The notes beneath the pieces are model-generated. The model ran no database searches and was not told the DNA's origin. It saw only the letters and a program-made list of their open reading frames with translations. The translations under genes were made by a program, and so were the position numbers. Shown here in pieces: positions 34,600 through 43,620 of a DNA stretch of 64,000 bases. The DNA is from Streptomyces sp. NRRL S-340 (GTDB lineage: Bacteria; Actinomycetota; Actinomycetes; Streptomycetales; Streptomycetaceae). Where the stretch lies: NCBI RefSeq assembly GCF_000720185.1, contig NZ_JOIY01000006.1:62001-126000 (forward strand). Reading direction: 5' to 3'. The number at the start of each line of letters is the position of its first letter. The first letter of the stretch is position 1.

Positions 34600-37500
34600 A
34601 TGAGCCTGCACGGTCTGCTCGACGCCGTCGTCAAGGACCCCGCCCTCGCGGAAGCGATCACCGCGGCCACGGACGGCAATCGGATGCACGTCGACCTCGT
34701 CGGCCCGCCCGCCGCCCGTCCCTTCGCGATCGCGGCCCTGGCCCGCGAGGCCGCCCGTCCGGTGCTCGCGGTGACGGCGACCGGCCGCGAGGCCGAGGAC
34801 CTGGCAGCGGCCCTGCGCTCGCTGCTGCCGCCGGAGGGCGTCGTGGAGTACCCCTCCTGGGAGACGCTCCCGCACGAGCGGCTCAGCCCGCGCAGCGACA
34901 CCGTGGGCCGCCGCCTCGCCGTCCTGCGCCGCTTGGCCCACCCCAGGCCCGACGACCCGGAGACCGGCCCGGTCTCCGTCGTCGTCGCTCCCATCCGGTC
35001 GGTGCTCCAGCCGCAGGTCAAGGGTTTGGGCGACCTGGAGCCGGTCGCCCTGCGCACCGGGCAGACCGCCGACCTGAACGGCATCGTCGAAGCCCTGGCG
35101 GCCGCCGCCTACGCGCGCGTGGAGCTGGTGGAGAAGCGCGGCGAGTTCGCCGTGCGCGGCGGCATCCTCGACGTGTTCCCGCCCACCGAGGAACACCCCC
35201 TGCGCATCGAGTTCTGGGGCGACGACGTCGAGGAGATCCGCTACTTCAAGGTGGCCGACCAGCGCTCCCTGGAGGTCGCCGAGCACGGCCTGTGGGCCCC
35301 GCCCTGCCGCGAGCTGCTGCTCACCGAGGACGTCCGCACGCGCGCTCGTGCCCTGGCCGAGCAGCACCCGGAGCTGGGCGAACTGCTGGGCAAGATCGCC
35401 GAGGGCATCGCGGTGGAGGGCATGGAGTCCCTGGCGCCGGTCCTCGTCGACGACATGGAGCTGCTCCTGGACGTGCTGCCCAAGGGCGCGATGGCCGTGG
35501 TGTGCGACCCGGAGCGGGTGCGCACGCGCGCGTCCGACCTGGTGGCCACCTCCCAGGAGTTCCTGCAGGCGTCCTGGGCCGCGACCGCGGGCGGCGGCGA
35601 GGCGCCCATCGACGTCGACGCGGCCTCCCTGTGGTCGATCGCGGACGTCCGGGAGCGGGCCCGCGAGCGGGACATGATGTGGTGGTCGGTGTCGCCGTTC
35701 GCCGCCGACGAGGCGGCCGAGGACACCGACACCCTCAAGCTGGGCATGCACGCCCCCGAGACGTACCGCGGCGACACCGCCAAGGCGCTCGCCGACACCA
35801 AGGGCTGGCTCGCCGACGGCTGGCGCACGGTCTACGTCACCGAGGGCCACGGCCCGGCCGCCCGCACCGTCGAGGTGCTGGGCGGCGAGGGCATCGCGGC
35901 CCGCCTGGACGCGGACCTCGGCGAGGTCTCCCCGTCGGTGGTGCACGTGGCGTGCGGCTGCATCGACAACGGCTTCGTCGACGCGGCCCTGAAGCTGGCG
36001 GTGCTCACCGAGACCGACCTGTCCGGCCAGCGCACCGCGAGCCGGGACGGCGCCCGCATGCCGGCCCGCCGCCGCAAGACCATCGACCCGCTCACCCTGG
36101 AGGCGGGCGACTACATCGTGCACGAGCAGCACGGTGTGGGCCGCTACATCGAGATGGTGCAGCGCACGGTGCAGGGCGCGACCCGCGAGTACCTGGTGGT
36201 GGAGTACGCCCCGGCCAAGCGCGGCCAGCCCGGCGACCGCCTGTACATCCCCACCGACCAGCTGGAGCAGATCACCAAGTACGTCGGCGGCGAGGCGCCC
36301 ACCCTGCACCGCCTCGGCGGCGCCGACTGGACCAAGACCAAGGCGCGCGCGAAGAAGGCGGTCAAGGAGATCGCCGCCGACCTGATCAAGCTGTACTCGG
36401 CGCGGATGGCGGCCCCCGGGCACTCCTTCGGCGCCGACACGCCCTGGCAGCGCGAACTGGAGGACGCGTTCCCCTACGCGGAGACCCCGGACCAGCTGAC
36501 CACGATCGCCGAGGTCAAGGAGGACATGGAGAAGACGGTCCCGATGGACCGTCTGATCTGCGGCGACGTGGGGTACGGCAAGACGGAGATCGCGGTGCGC
36601 GCCGCCTTCAAGGCCGTCCAGGACGGCAAGCAGGTCGCGGTCCTGGTTCCGACGACGCTGCTGGTGCAGCAGCACTTCGGCACGTTCTCCGAGCGCTACG
36701 CCCAGTTCCCGGTGAACGTGAAGGCGCTCTCCCGCTTCCAGACCGACACCGAGGCGAAGGCCGTCCTCGAAGGGCTGCGCGAGGGCTCGGTGGACGTCGT
36801 CATCGGCACCCACCGGCTGTTCTCCTCCGAGACGAAGTTCAAGGACCTGGGCCTGGTCATCGTCGACGAGGAGCAGCGCTTCGGCGTCGAGCACAAGGAG
36901 CAGCTGAAGAAGCTGCGCGCCAACGTCGACGTGCTGACGATGTCCGCGACCCCGATCCCGCGCACCCTGGAGATGGCCGTCACGGGCATCCGCGAGATGT
37001 CCACGATCACCACCCCGCCCGAGGAGCGCCACCCGGTGCTCACCTTCGTCGGGCCGTACGAGGAGAAGCAGATCGGCGCGGCGGTCCGCCGTGAGCTGCT
37101 GCGCGAGGGCCAGGTCTTCTACATCCACAACCGCGTGGAGTCCATCGACCGGGCGGCGGCGCGGCTGCGCGAGATCGTCCCCGAGGCGCGCATCGCCACC
37201 GCCCACGGCCAGATGTCCGAACAGGCCCTGGAACAGGTCGTCGTGGACTTCTGGGAGAAGAAGTTCGACGTGCTGGTCTCCACGACGATCGTCGAGTCCG
37301 GCATCGACATCTCCAACGCCAACACCCTCATCGTGGAGCGCGGCGACAACTTCGGCCTCTCCCAGCTGCACCAGCTGCGCGGCCGGGTCGGCCGGGGCCG
37401 CGAGCGCGGCTACGCCTACTTCCTGTACCCGCCGGAGAAGCCGCTCACGGAGACGGCCCACGAGCGCCTGGCCACCATCGCCCAGCACACCGAGATGGGC

Positions 37501-38136
37501 GCGGGCATGTACGTGGCGATGAAGGACCTGGAGATCCGCGGCGCCGGAAACCTGCTGGGCGGCGAGCAGTCCGGCCACATCGCGGGCGTCGGCTTCGACC
37601 TGTACGTCCGCATGGTCGGCGAGGCGGTCGCGGACTACCGGCGGCAACTGGAGACCGGCGGGGCCGAGGAGGAGCCGCCGCTGGAGGTCAAGATCGAACT
37701 GCCCGTCGACGCGCACGTCCCGCACGACTACGCGCCCGGCGAGCGGCTGCGCCTCCAGGCGTACCGCTCCATCGCCTCCGCCAACAGCGAGGAGGACATC
37801 AAGGCGGTCCGCGAGGAACTGACCGACCGTTACGGCAAGTTGCCCGAGCCGGTGGAGAACCTGCTGCTGGTGGCCGGGCTGCGCATGCTCGCCCGCGCCT
37901 GCGGGGTCGGTGAGATCGTGCTCCAGGGCACCAGCATCCGCTTCGCCCCGGTGGAGCTGCGCGAGTCCCAGGAGCTGCGCCTCAAGCGTCTCTACCCGGG
38001 CTCGCTGCTCAAGCCGGCCACCCACCAGGTGCTCGTCCCCCGGCCGAAGACCGCGAAGGTCGGCGGCAAGCCGCTGGTCGGCCGTGAACTGCTGGGCTGG
38101 GTGGGCGAGTTCCTGGCGTCGGTGCTCGGGTCGTAA
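34600..38136 (+). CDS. mfd: Transcription-repair coupling factor
   Basis: Mfd removes RNA polymerase stalled at DNA damage and recruits UvrA. The 1178-residue protein has all usual parts: the N-terminal UvrB-like module, the RNA-polymerase interaction domain (from about 504, DYIVHEQHGVGRY), the translocase with Walker A GDVGYGKTE (655-663), DEEQ box (about 755, VDEEQRFGVEH), SATPIPRTLEMA and the TRG motif region, and the C-terminal TRCF domain with LFL-type hydrophobics. I chose ATG 34600; the frame is open 123 codons upstream but that is low-complexity spacer. It appears monocistronic. Confidence 0.97.
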   Translation: MSLHGLLDAVVKDPALAEAITAATDGNRMHVDLVGPPAARPFAIAALAREAARPVLAVTATGREAEDLAAALRSLLPPEGVVEYPSWETLPHERLSPRSDTVGRRLAVLRRLAHPRPDDPETGPVSVVVAPIRSVLQPQVKGLGDLEPVALRTGQTADLNGIVEALAAAAYARVELVEKRGEFAVRGGILDVFPPTEEHPLRIEFWGDDVEEIRYFKVADQRSLEVAEHGLWAPPCRELLLTEDVRTRARALAEQHPELGELLGKIAEGIAVEGMESLAPVLVDDMELLLDVLPKGAMAVVCDPERVRTRASDLVATSQEFLQASWAATAGGGEAPIDVDAASLWSIADVRERARERDMMWWSVSPFAADEAAEDTDTLKLGMHAPETYRGDTAKALADTKGWLADGWRTVYVTEGHGPAARTVEVLGGEGIAARLDADLGEVSPSVVHVACGCIDNGFVDAALKLAVLTETDLSGQRTASRDGARMPARRRKTIDPLTLEAGDYIVHEQHGVGRYIEMVQRTVQGATREYLVVEYAPAKRGQPGDRLYIPTDQLEQITKYVGGEAPTLHRLGGADWTKTKARAKKAVKEIAADLIKLYSARMAAPGHSFGADTPWQRELEDAFPYAETPDQLTTIAEVKEDMEKTVPMDRLICGDVGYGKTEIAVRAAFKAVQDGKQVAVLVPTTLLVQQHFGTFSERYAQFPVNVKALSRFQTDTEAKAVLEGLREGSVDVVIGTHRLFSSETKFKDLGLVIVDEEQRFGVEHKEQLKKLRANVDVLTMSATPIPRTLEMAVTGIREMSTITTPPEERHPVLTFVGPYEEKQIGAAVRRELLREGQVFYIHNRVESIDRAAARLREIVPEARIATAHGQMSEQALEQVVVDFWEKKFDVLVSTTIVESGIDISNANTLIVERGDNFGLSQLHQLRGRVGRGRERGYAYFLYPPEKPLTETAHERLATIAQHTEMGAGMYVAMKDLEIRGAGNLLGGEQSGHIAGVGFDLYVRMVGEAVADYRRQLETGGAEEEPPLEVKIELPVDAHVPHDYAPGERLRLQAYRSIASANSEEDIKAVREELTDRYGKLPEPVENLLLVAGLRMLARACGVGEIVLQGTSIRFAPVELRESQELRLKRLYPGSLLKPATHQVLVPRPKTAKVGGKPLVGRELLGWVGEFLASVLGS

Positions 38137-38172
38137 CACTCGATACGCCCTTTTCGCTCCTTTTGCCTCTGT

Positions 38173-38191
38173 GCGCCCCCAAGTGGGGCGC
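38173..38191. terminator. Short hairpin after mfd
   Basis: GCGCCCC (38173-38179) pairs with GGGGCGC (38185-38191) over a five-base loop. It lies 37 bp after the mfd stop and is a weak candidate terminator. Confidence 0.4.
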
Positions 38192-38277
38192 GCACCTTCC
38201 TGGTTACCGTGGGCACAGGTAAGACAGGCCCGCACGCACCAGGTGCGGCCACGCACGGCAAGGCAAGGGGAGGGCTC

Positions 38278-39102
38278 ATGGGCGTGGAGAGGTACCGGGA
38301 ATCCGGGGAGCGGGGGCCGGGGCGCGCGGTGCGGCGTCCGCTCGTGCGCGGTGGTGCGGCGGTGTGCGTCATAGCGGCCCTCACCCTCGTCGCGGGATGC
38401 AAGGGCGACGACGTCCACGGCGCCGGGCCCGCCACGCGCAGCGGCGCACCGGCCCCGTCCTCCGACGGACACTCCGTCAGTCCGCTGGCCAACCCGGACG
38501 GGACGAAGCCGGGCCTGGCGCCGCTGACCGGCGAGTCGGACCGGGCGGCGGCCCGCAAGCTCATAGGCACGGTGGCGACGAAGGGCCGCGGCCCCAAGAC
38601 GGGGTACAAGCGGGACCAGTTCGGCTACGCCTGGATGGACTCCGTGAACGGCGTGCCCTTCGCGCACAACGGCTGCGACACCCGCGACGACGTGCTCAAG
38701 CGCGACGGACAGGACGTCAGCTTCCGCAAGGGGTCCAACTGCGTGCTCGTGGCGATGACCCTGCACGACCCGTACACGGGCAAGACGATCCAGTGGACCA
38801 AGGCGCACGCGGCCACCGTGCAGATCGACCACGTGATGCCGCTGTCCTACGACTGGCAGATGGGCGCCGCGCACTGGCCCAAGGAGAAGCGCGAGCAGAT
38901 CGCCAACGACCCCCTCAACCTGCTGCCGGTCGACGGCCCCGCCAACTCCTCCAAGAGCGATTCGGGACCGGCGACCTGGCTGCCGCCGAACAAGGGCATC
39001 CGGTGCGCGTACAGCGTGCGGTTCGCCCAGGTCTCGCTCAAGTACAAGCTGCCGGTGACGGCGGCGGACAAGCAGGCGATGCTGAGGCAGTGCGGCGGCT
39101 GA
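38278..39102 (+). CDS. Secreted HNH (DUF1524-type) nuclease-like lipoprotein
   Basis: The 274-residue protein starts with a basic region, a hydrophobic helix and a lipobox LVAGC ending at about Cys41, so it should be a lipid-anchored protein outside the membrane. A Pro/Ser-rich spacer follows (about 45-80). The rest is a DUF1524/HNH nuclease-like domain with IDHVMPLSYDWQMGA (His-containing metal motif) and NDPLNLLPVDGPANSSKSD (the N of HNH). A disulfide is likely between CDTRDD and NCVLVA. Extracellular DNA degradation for nutrient recovery or competition is a reasonable guess. ATG 38278 follows AAGGGGAGGG. Confidence 0.88.
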   Translation: MGVERYRESGERGPGRAVRRPLVRGGAAVCVIAALTLVAGCKGDDVHGAGPATRSGAPAPSSDGHSVSPLANPDGTKPGLAPLTGESDRAAARKLIGTVATKGRGPKTGYKRDQFGYAWMDSVNGVPFAHNGCDTRDDVLKRDGQDVSFRKGSNCVLVAMTLHDPYTGKTIQWTKAHAATVQIDHVMPLSYDWQMGAAHWPKEKREQIANDPLNLLPVDGPANSSKSDSGPATWLPPNKGIRCAYSVRFAQVSLKYKLPVTAADKQAMLRQCGG

Positions 39103-39116
39103 CCCGCCGGCCCGGC

Positions 39117-39320
39117 TCAGCGCCCCTGGCGCTTGAGAGCGCCGAGGAAGGCGCCGAAGGCGGGGGCGGGGAAGGTGAGGACGGCCCGGGCGGGGGCTTT
39201 GGAGTCGCGGACGGCGGTGTGGGTGAGGAGCGTGGCGACCTCCACGCACTCGTTGCCGTCACCCTCGCCCGAGTAGGACGACTTCCGCCAGTGGCCGGGG
39301 CTGGTTCCGGCGGGCCTCAC
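39117..39320 (-). CDS. DUF397 protein (second of a tandem pair)
   Basis: This 67-residue protein has the DUF397 core: WRKSSYSGEGDGNECVEVA near the N-terminus, VRDSK in the middle and FGAFL at the C-terminal strand. DUF397 proteins in Streptomyces partner with WhiJ-type HTH regulators and modulate development or antibiotic production. It is nearly identical to the preceding gene (39317-39511) and overlaps it by four bases, pointing to a recent tandem duplication. The short fold could bind or block the HTH regulator encoded upstream; this is an inference from the family. Confidence 0.9.
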   Translation of the reverse strand: MRPAGTSPGHWRKSSYSGEGDGNECVEVATLLTHTAVRDSKAPARAVLTFPAPAFGAFLGALKRQGR

Positions 39321-39511
39321 GGCAAGTCCTGCGCTTTCAAGGTGGCGAGGAAGGCGCCGAAGGCGGGGGCGGGGAAGGTGAGGGTGGCCCGGGCGGGGGC
39401 TTTGGAGTCGCGGACGGCGGTGTGGGTGGGGAGCGTGGCGACCTCGACGCAGGCATTGCCGTCGCCCTCGCCGGAGTATGACGACTTTCGCCAGTTGTCG
39501 TGAGTGACCAT
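39317..39511 (-). CDS. DUF397 protein (first of a tandem pair)
   Basis: This 64-residue DUF397 protein reads WRKSSYSGEGDGNACVEVA, VRDSK and FGAFLATLK. It follows the WhiJ-like regulator gene by 7 bp and is followed by its near-copy with a four-base overlap, so the three genes form one unit. Differences from the copy are few (for example ECVEVATLL versus ACVEVATLP), and even the DNA of the 3' half is almost the same, which suggests recent duplication or gene conversion. One partner may have become redundant or may have shifted specificity. Confidence 0.9.
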   Translation of the reverse strand: MVTHDNWRKSSYSGEGDGNACVEVATLPTHTAVRDSKAPARATLTFPAPAFGAFLATLKAQDLP

Positions 39512-39518
39512 GGGTGCC

Positions 39519-40355
39519 TCAGAGCTCCTTCGTCAGCCCGTGGATGAAGTCGCGGGATCGCTCCGGTTCGAGTGATACCTCCCTCACTTTACGGAAACGC
39601 GTTCGATAGGCGTCCAGTTGGGCCTCGGAGTCGATGAAGACCGAGCCGTGGGGCGCGTCGCGTACCACCGTGTCCAGCTTGGGCACAGGGCCCCCGGCGT
39701 ACGTCATGGTGCTCGAGGCCCTGGAGAAGCCGTCCAGATCGAAAGGGATGACCCGCAGGGTGACGTGGTCCGCTTGGGAGAGATCGAGGAGCCGGTTGAG
39801 TTGGGCCTTCGAAGTGGCACGGTCTCTCACCCTGATGCGCAGCGCGGCCTCATGGACAATCACCTCGTAGGGTGTGGTGATCGCCTGGCGTGCCATGCGG
39901 TAACGGACACGCAGCTCCAGTTCCTCGGGCGTGAGTTCCGGCACCCGGGAGGAGAAGACGGCGCGTGCGTAGTCCTCTGTCTGCAAGAGGCCAGGCACGA
40001 ACAGGACGGACACCTCGCGCAGAAACGTGCTGTGGTGATCCAGCTCGGAGAGGTCCAGGAACGCCGTGGGCAGCAGTCCCCGGTACTCCTCCCACCAGCC
40101 ACGCGTCCGGTCCGTGGCCATCGCCACCAGCGCGTCGATGAACTCGGTGTCCGTGCACGCGTAGTGGGACGCCATGCGGCGGATCCGCTGCTCGCTCACG
40201 CCCGCGAGCGCGGACTCGATGTGAGTGATCTGGGCGGGGGCCACCCCGAGCAGGGCGGCCGCTTGGCGGGCGTTGAGACCTGCCGCTTCGCGGAGCCTGC
40301 GCAGTTCGGTGCCCAGCCGCAACTGACGTGCTGTCGGCTCGCGCCTCTTCACCAT
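39519..40355 (-). CDS. XRE-family regulator, WhiJ-like (DUF5753 domain)
   Basis: The 278-residue protein has an N-terminal XRE helix-turn-helix (about 12-68, RLREAAGLNARQAAALLGVAPAQITHIES) and a DUF5753 C-terminal domain (about 95-275, with FVPGLLQTEDYARAVFSS and VRVIPF-type strands). This is the WhiJ-type architecture: in S. coelicolor such proteins repress development genes until a small DUF397 partner acts on them. Here two DUF397 genes follow directly and an ATP-binding anti-sigma-like gene is divergent, which completes the common Streptomyces cassette. The start is ATG 40355. Confidence 0.93.
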   Translation of the reverse strand: MVKRREPTARQLRLGTELRRLREAAGLNARQAAALLGVAPAQITHIESALAGVSEQRIRRMASHYACTDTEFIDALVAMATDRTRGWWEEYRGLLPTAFLDLSELDHHSTFLREVSVLFVPGLLQTEDYARAVFSSRVPELTPEELELRVRYRMARQAITTPYEVIVHEAALRIRVRDRATSKAQLNRLLDLSQADHVTLRVIPFDLDGFSRASSTMTYAGGPVPKLDTVVRDAPHGSVFIDSEAQLDAYRTRFRKVREVSLEPERSRDFIHGLTKEL

Positions 40356-40595
40356 GGACCGGCCCCTTCAACGTGCCTCACGGCGTGCCTCGTTCGGGGG
40401 TCAGATTACGCGACCCGCTTGCAGCGTCCCTAGATTTAGACCTACCGTCGGTGACGTGACGCGCACCCTGCGAAACCCCGGGGAACCGGAAGCGCACCGC
40501 TCCGTCCTGCCATGACGGCTGCGGCAATGCCACCGCCCGGACACCGCAGCGGAATCCAGGAACCGCACCCCTCACTCGACGGACGGAGTCGCCCC

Positions 40596-41018
40596 ATGCC
40601 CGAAAACAGCCATGCCCCCGCCGATCCCTGGGAGTACTGCCTCTACCTCCCCAACGACCTCCGTGCCGTCACCGTCAGCCGCCGCACCCTCCGCCTCATC
40701 CTCACCATGCACGGCCTGATCCGGCTGGTGGACGTGGCCGAGCTGCTCGCGACCGAGCTGGTCTCCAACGCCGTACGGCACACGAAGGGGCCGGCCGCCC
40801 TGCGGGTGCGCTGGGCGGCGGGCGTGCTGCGGATCGGTGCCTGGGACGCGGACCCCGCCCCGCCGGAGCCGCCGGTGCCGCTGGAGAAGGTCGCCGAGTC
40901 GGAGGAGGGGCGCGGGCTGGCGCTGGTCAAGGCCTGCGCGGACCTGTGGGGGTGGCAGCCGCTGGCCAGGGAGGGCAACCGCGGCAAGGTCGTCTGGTGC
41001 GAACTGAACGCGGCCTAA
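40596..41018 (+). CDS. ATP-binding (RsbW/anti-sigma-like HATPase) protein
   Basis: The 140-residue protein is a GHKL/HATPase domain: ELLATELVSNAVRHTKGPAALRV (N-box, about 50-72) and EEGRGLALVKACADLWGW (G-box, about 108-125). It lacks a kinase dimerisation domain, as in RsbW-type anti-sigma factors and the many small ATP-binding partners of WhiJ cassettes in Streptomyces. It may bind a sigma or anti-sigma-antagonist protein, with partner unknown. ATG 40596 follows GGAG; upstream in-frame ATG 40512 has no site. It is divergent from the WhiJ-like gene and its TAA overlaps the convergent next gene by four bases. Confidence 0.87.
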   Translation: MPENSHAPADPWEYCLYLPNDLRAVTVSRRTLRLILTMHGLIRLVDVAELLATELVSNAVRHTKGPAALRVRWAAGVLRIGAWDADPAPPEPPVPLEKVAESEEGRGLALVKACADLWGWQPLAREGNRGKVVWCELNAA

Positions 41019-41443
41019 CGCCCGTACGGATACCCGTACGGCCCCGGCGCCGCGGCCCGCGGGGGCCCGTACGCGGGCGGAGCCCCTTGCGGGGACCGCT
41101 TGTCGAACAGGGCGAACAGCAGCACCAGCGCGGCCACCAGCATGCAGCCGATGATGACGAAGCCGAACAGCAGGTCGTCCTGCCCCTCGTCGGGCATGAG
41201 GGCGATCCAGGTCACCGTCACGCACTCGTAGAGCAGGAACGAGGCGAAGGCCCCCCAGTCCGAGCCCCGCCCCCGGCGGATCGCCACGTACAGGAAGGGC
41301 ACCCACATGAGCATGCCCAGCGAGCCCCAGGCGAGGACCACCCAGGCGATCCGCTGGAACCAGCCGGCTTCGAGGTGTTTCTCCACGTCGATCTCATCCC
41401 CCCACGGTCCGCTCCGGTCGGGCGCGGACACAGCAGGGGGCAA
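41015..41443 (-). CDS. Three-helix membrane protein with Pro-rich tail
   Basis: The 142-residue protein has three hydrophobic segments: about 33-54 (WVVLAWGSLGMLMWVPFLYVAI), about 65-80 and about 90-112 (FGFVIIGCMLVAALVLLFAL). A Pro/Tyr/Gly-rich cytoplasmic tail follows (about 115-142, ending PGPYGYPYGR). I do not recognise a function. It is convergent with the ATP-binding protein gene, overlapping it by four bases at the stop codons. The start is ATG 41443; no signal suggests it is part of the WhiJ cassette beyond proximity. Confidence 0.75.
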   Translation of the reverse strand: MPPAVSAPDRSGPWGDEIDVEKHLEAGWFQRIAWVVLAWGSLGMLMWVPFLYVAIRRGRGSDWGAFASFLLYECVTVTWIALMPDEGQDDLLFGFVIIGCMLVAALVLLFALFDKRSPQGAPPAYGPPRAAAPGPYGYPYGR

Positions 41444-41489
41444 GATTAAGCCACGGGGCGACGGGCGCGGGGCCCGTCGGTCCCGGCGG

Positions 41490-42221
41490 TCAGGAAGCCG
41501 TCCTCAGGGACGCGACGATCCGCCGCGCCAGCTTCTTCGCCGTGGCCGCCCCGTTGTCGTTGCCGTCGGTGGAGAGCACGGTGACGAGGTTGGTGCCCTG
41601 CCGGGCGGCGATCAGGGTGGTGCCGTTCTCCCAGGCGCTGTCGGTCAGTGTGATCGTGTAGGCCCCGTCACCGAGTCCCGTCGTGGTGCTGCCCGCGGCC
41701 TTCACCGTGCTGTGGGTGCCGGAGTCGGTGAAGGAGGTGCAGGAGGCGGCGGTCTTCCGGACGGCCTCCAGCACGCTCGCGGCGGTGGTGCCCCGGTAGG
41801 CGTCGATCTCCTGGGAGATCTCCTGGGACGTGTCCTTGTCGACGTAGTCGCCCTGCGCGAACGACACCCCGGTGACACCGGTGACATCGATCCAGCCCGT
41901 GCCGTCCAGGTGCGCGCAGTCGGGCTTCGCCGGGCTCTTGGTGGCCGGCGGCGTGAACGTGTCTCCGGTGTCCCGCGTGCTCGACGGGTCGGAGCTGAAA
42001 CCGGACGGGAAGAAGGACGCCGGGGCGAGGGCCTTCTTCAGCTGCGTGCCGGTGAGCAGTCCGGCGTCGGGGTCCTTGGCCGAGGACGCCGGAGAGGCGG
42101 CCGACGTGTCCTGGGAGGACGACGTGGCCCTGGTGTCCCCGGAGGAGCCGCAGGCGGCCAGGACCAGGGGGAGCGCGGCCACCGTCAGAACGCGGGCGGC
42201 GCGGGAGGGGAGGTGCATCAA
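41490..42221 (-). CDS. Lipoprotein of unknown function
   Basis: This 243-residue protein starts with a signal peptide and lipobox LAACG (Cys at about 24), then a Ser/Thr/Ala-rich linker (about 25-50). The remaining part (about 55-240) is a single domain with beta strands, including DGTGWIDVTG, EISQEIDAYRGTTAA and GDGAYTITLTD. Cys in DCAHLD and SCTSF may form a disulfide. This fold resembles the PknH-like sensor domain found in many actinobacterial lipoproteins, but I cannot be sure. It stands alone, 47 bp beyond the start of the small membrane gene. ATG 42221 and ATG 42218 are both possible starts. Confidence 0.8.
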   Translation of the reverse strand: MMHLPSRAARVLTVAALPLVLAACGSSGDTRATSSSQDTSAASPASSAKDPDAGLLTGTQLKKALAPASFFPSGFSSDPSSTRDTGDTFTPPATKSPAKPDCAHLDGTGWIDVTGVTGVSFAQGDYVDKDTSQEISQEIDAYRGTTAASVLEAVRKTAASCTSFTDSGTHSTVKAAGSTTTGLGDGAYTITLTDSAWENGTTLIAARQGTNLVTVLSTDGNDNGAATAKKLARRIVASLRTAS

Positions 42222-42618
42222 AGTCCTTCGGAACGAGCCATGGGGGTGGCCACCGGACCTTATGACGCCCCCCGGGCCAAGAGATCATGGACAGGTCAGA
42301 AGCGGGCCAACACTCGGTCAAGACCGGCGAGTCGGCTGGAGGCCTCCGCCGCCGCACCGGAAACGCGGCTGATTTTGCCGTCACTTGGGGAAAACGTGTG
42401 ACACCGTAGGGGAACTGTTTCCCGTTCGCACGAGCGGCGTCGGCTACCGTGCGATCCGCTTCAGGCGCGGGAACGCGGCGGCGCGCCGACCGTGCGCGCC
42501 ACGCCGGGGGGACCTGAAGACACTTCCAGCGGACGTACGTCGTGTGACCACCGCCGTACGCGCTCCAGCACACGTGCGCCTGCAGTGCACGCGCACGCAC
42601 CGAAACGTAGGGGTGGGG
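42222..42618. other. 397-bp intergenic region upstream of the DUF1906 gene
   Basis: No gene is supported here; the frame in front of 42619 is open but has no ribosome-binding site. Both divergent genes (41490-42221 and 42619-43449) must have their promoters here. I see no clear -35/-10 pair. Confidence 0.5.
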
Positions 42619-43449
42619 ATGGCCGAACACCGGCAGTCCAAGAAGCGCAGGTACATCACCTGGGCGGTGGCAGGGGCCGCGGTCGTCGCGGGCGGCGGGA
42701 TCGCCGCGCAGACCTCGATGGCCGCCACCTCCTGGCCCGCGCAGAAGACCTTCACCGGCCGTGCCTTCGACACCTGCACCGCGCCCTCGCTCAGCGCCAT
42801 GAAGGCATGGCGCGCCGACGGCTACTACGGCGGCGCCGCCGTCTACATCGGCGGCCGCAACCGCGGCTGCGCCCAGCCCAACCTCACCGCCTCCTGGGTG
42901 AAGTCGGTCAGCTCCCTCGGCTGGAAACTCATCCCGCTCTACGTCGGCGCCCAGCCGCCCTGCCAGAAGAGTTCCAGCCCGGAGAAGCTCACCGCCGCGA
43001 CCGCCGCGTCCCTGGGCAGCAGCGACGCCAAGGACGCCGTGGCCAAGGCGTCCGCGCTCGGCATGAAGGCCGGCAGCCCCGTCTACCTCGACATGGAGCC
43101 GTACGCCGTCACGGACAAGGCGTGCAACGACGCCGTACTGGCCTACGTCCGCGCCTTCGACAAGCAACTGCGCGCCAAGACCTACCGCGCGGGCTTCTAC
43201 GGCTTCACCAGCTCCAGCGCCAAGGCCGTCGCCACCGCGGGCAACAGGACCGACCTGCCCGGCAACCTCTGGTACGCGCTGTGGGACAAGAAGGACACCA
43301 CCACCACGGACTGGCCCTTCGGCCGGACCCAGTACACCGACCACAGCCGCGCCCACCAGTACCAGGTGAACAGCAAGGAGACGCGCCGCGGCTACACCCT
43401 CACCGTCGACCGTGACGCGTGGGACGCCCCGGTGGCGATCACCGGCTGA
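42619..43449 (+). CDS. Secreted DUF1906 glycoside-hydrolase-like protein
   Basis: The 276-residue protein has an N-terminal signal (KKRRYITWAVAGAAVVAGGG, about 8-27) whose twin-Arg may make it a Tat substrate, with cleavage near ASMAAT (about 37). The mature part is DUF1906, a TIM-barrel glycoside-hydrolase-like domain related to mycobacterial Rv2525c: GRAFDTCTAPSL at the start, GYYGGAAVYIGGRN, and the acidic motif VYLDMEPYA, where Asp/Glu fit an active site. It may act on the cell wall or surface glycans. ATG 42619 follows AGGGGTGGGG; GTG 42613 is the alternative. Confidence 0.88.
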   Translation: MAEHRQSKKRRYITWAVAGAAVVAGGGIAAQTSMAATSWPAQKTFTGRAFDTCTAPSLSAMKAWRADGYYGGAAVYIGGRNRGCAQPNLTASWVKSVSSLGWKLIPLYVGAQPPCQKSSSPEKLTAATAASLGSSDAKDAVAKASALGMKAGSPVYLDMEPYAVTDKACNDAVLAYVRAFDKQLRAKTYRAGFYGFTSSSAKAVATAGNRTDLPGNLWYALWDKKDTTTTDWPFGRTQYTDHSRAHQYQVNSKETRRGYTLTVDRDAWDAPVAITG

Positions 43450-43620
43450 CCCCGGCGGGGCGGCGAGCGGCGGTCCCGGACGCCGCGGAGGATGACGCGG
43501 CGGTGCCCGAAGTCGCGGCGAATCGTTGGTCCAATGGCTTGGCCGGAGCACGGCCGCTGCCTACCATCGATCACCGCAAGACTTTGTGCACCGTCGCACA
43601 ATCTCCAACGGGAGGTTCAC

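Noticed and set aside
31513..39249. A 2578-codon open frame on the minus strand across the ABC operon and mfd
   Set aside because: It is antisense to well-supported genes, has His/Arg/Gly-rich nonsense composition and arises from third-position GC bias.
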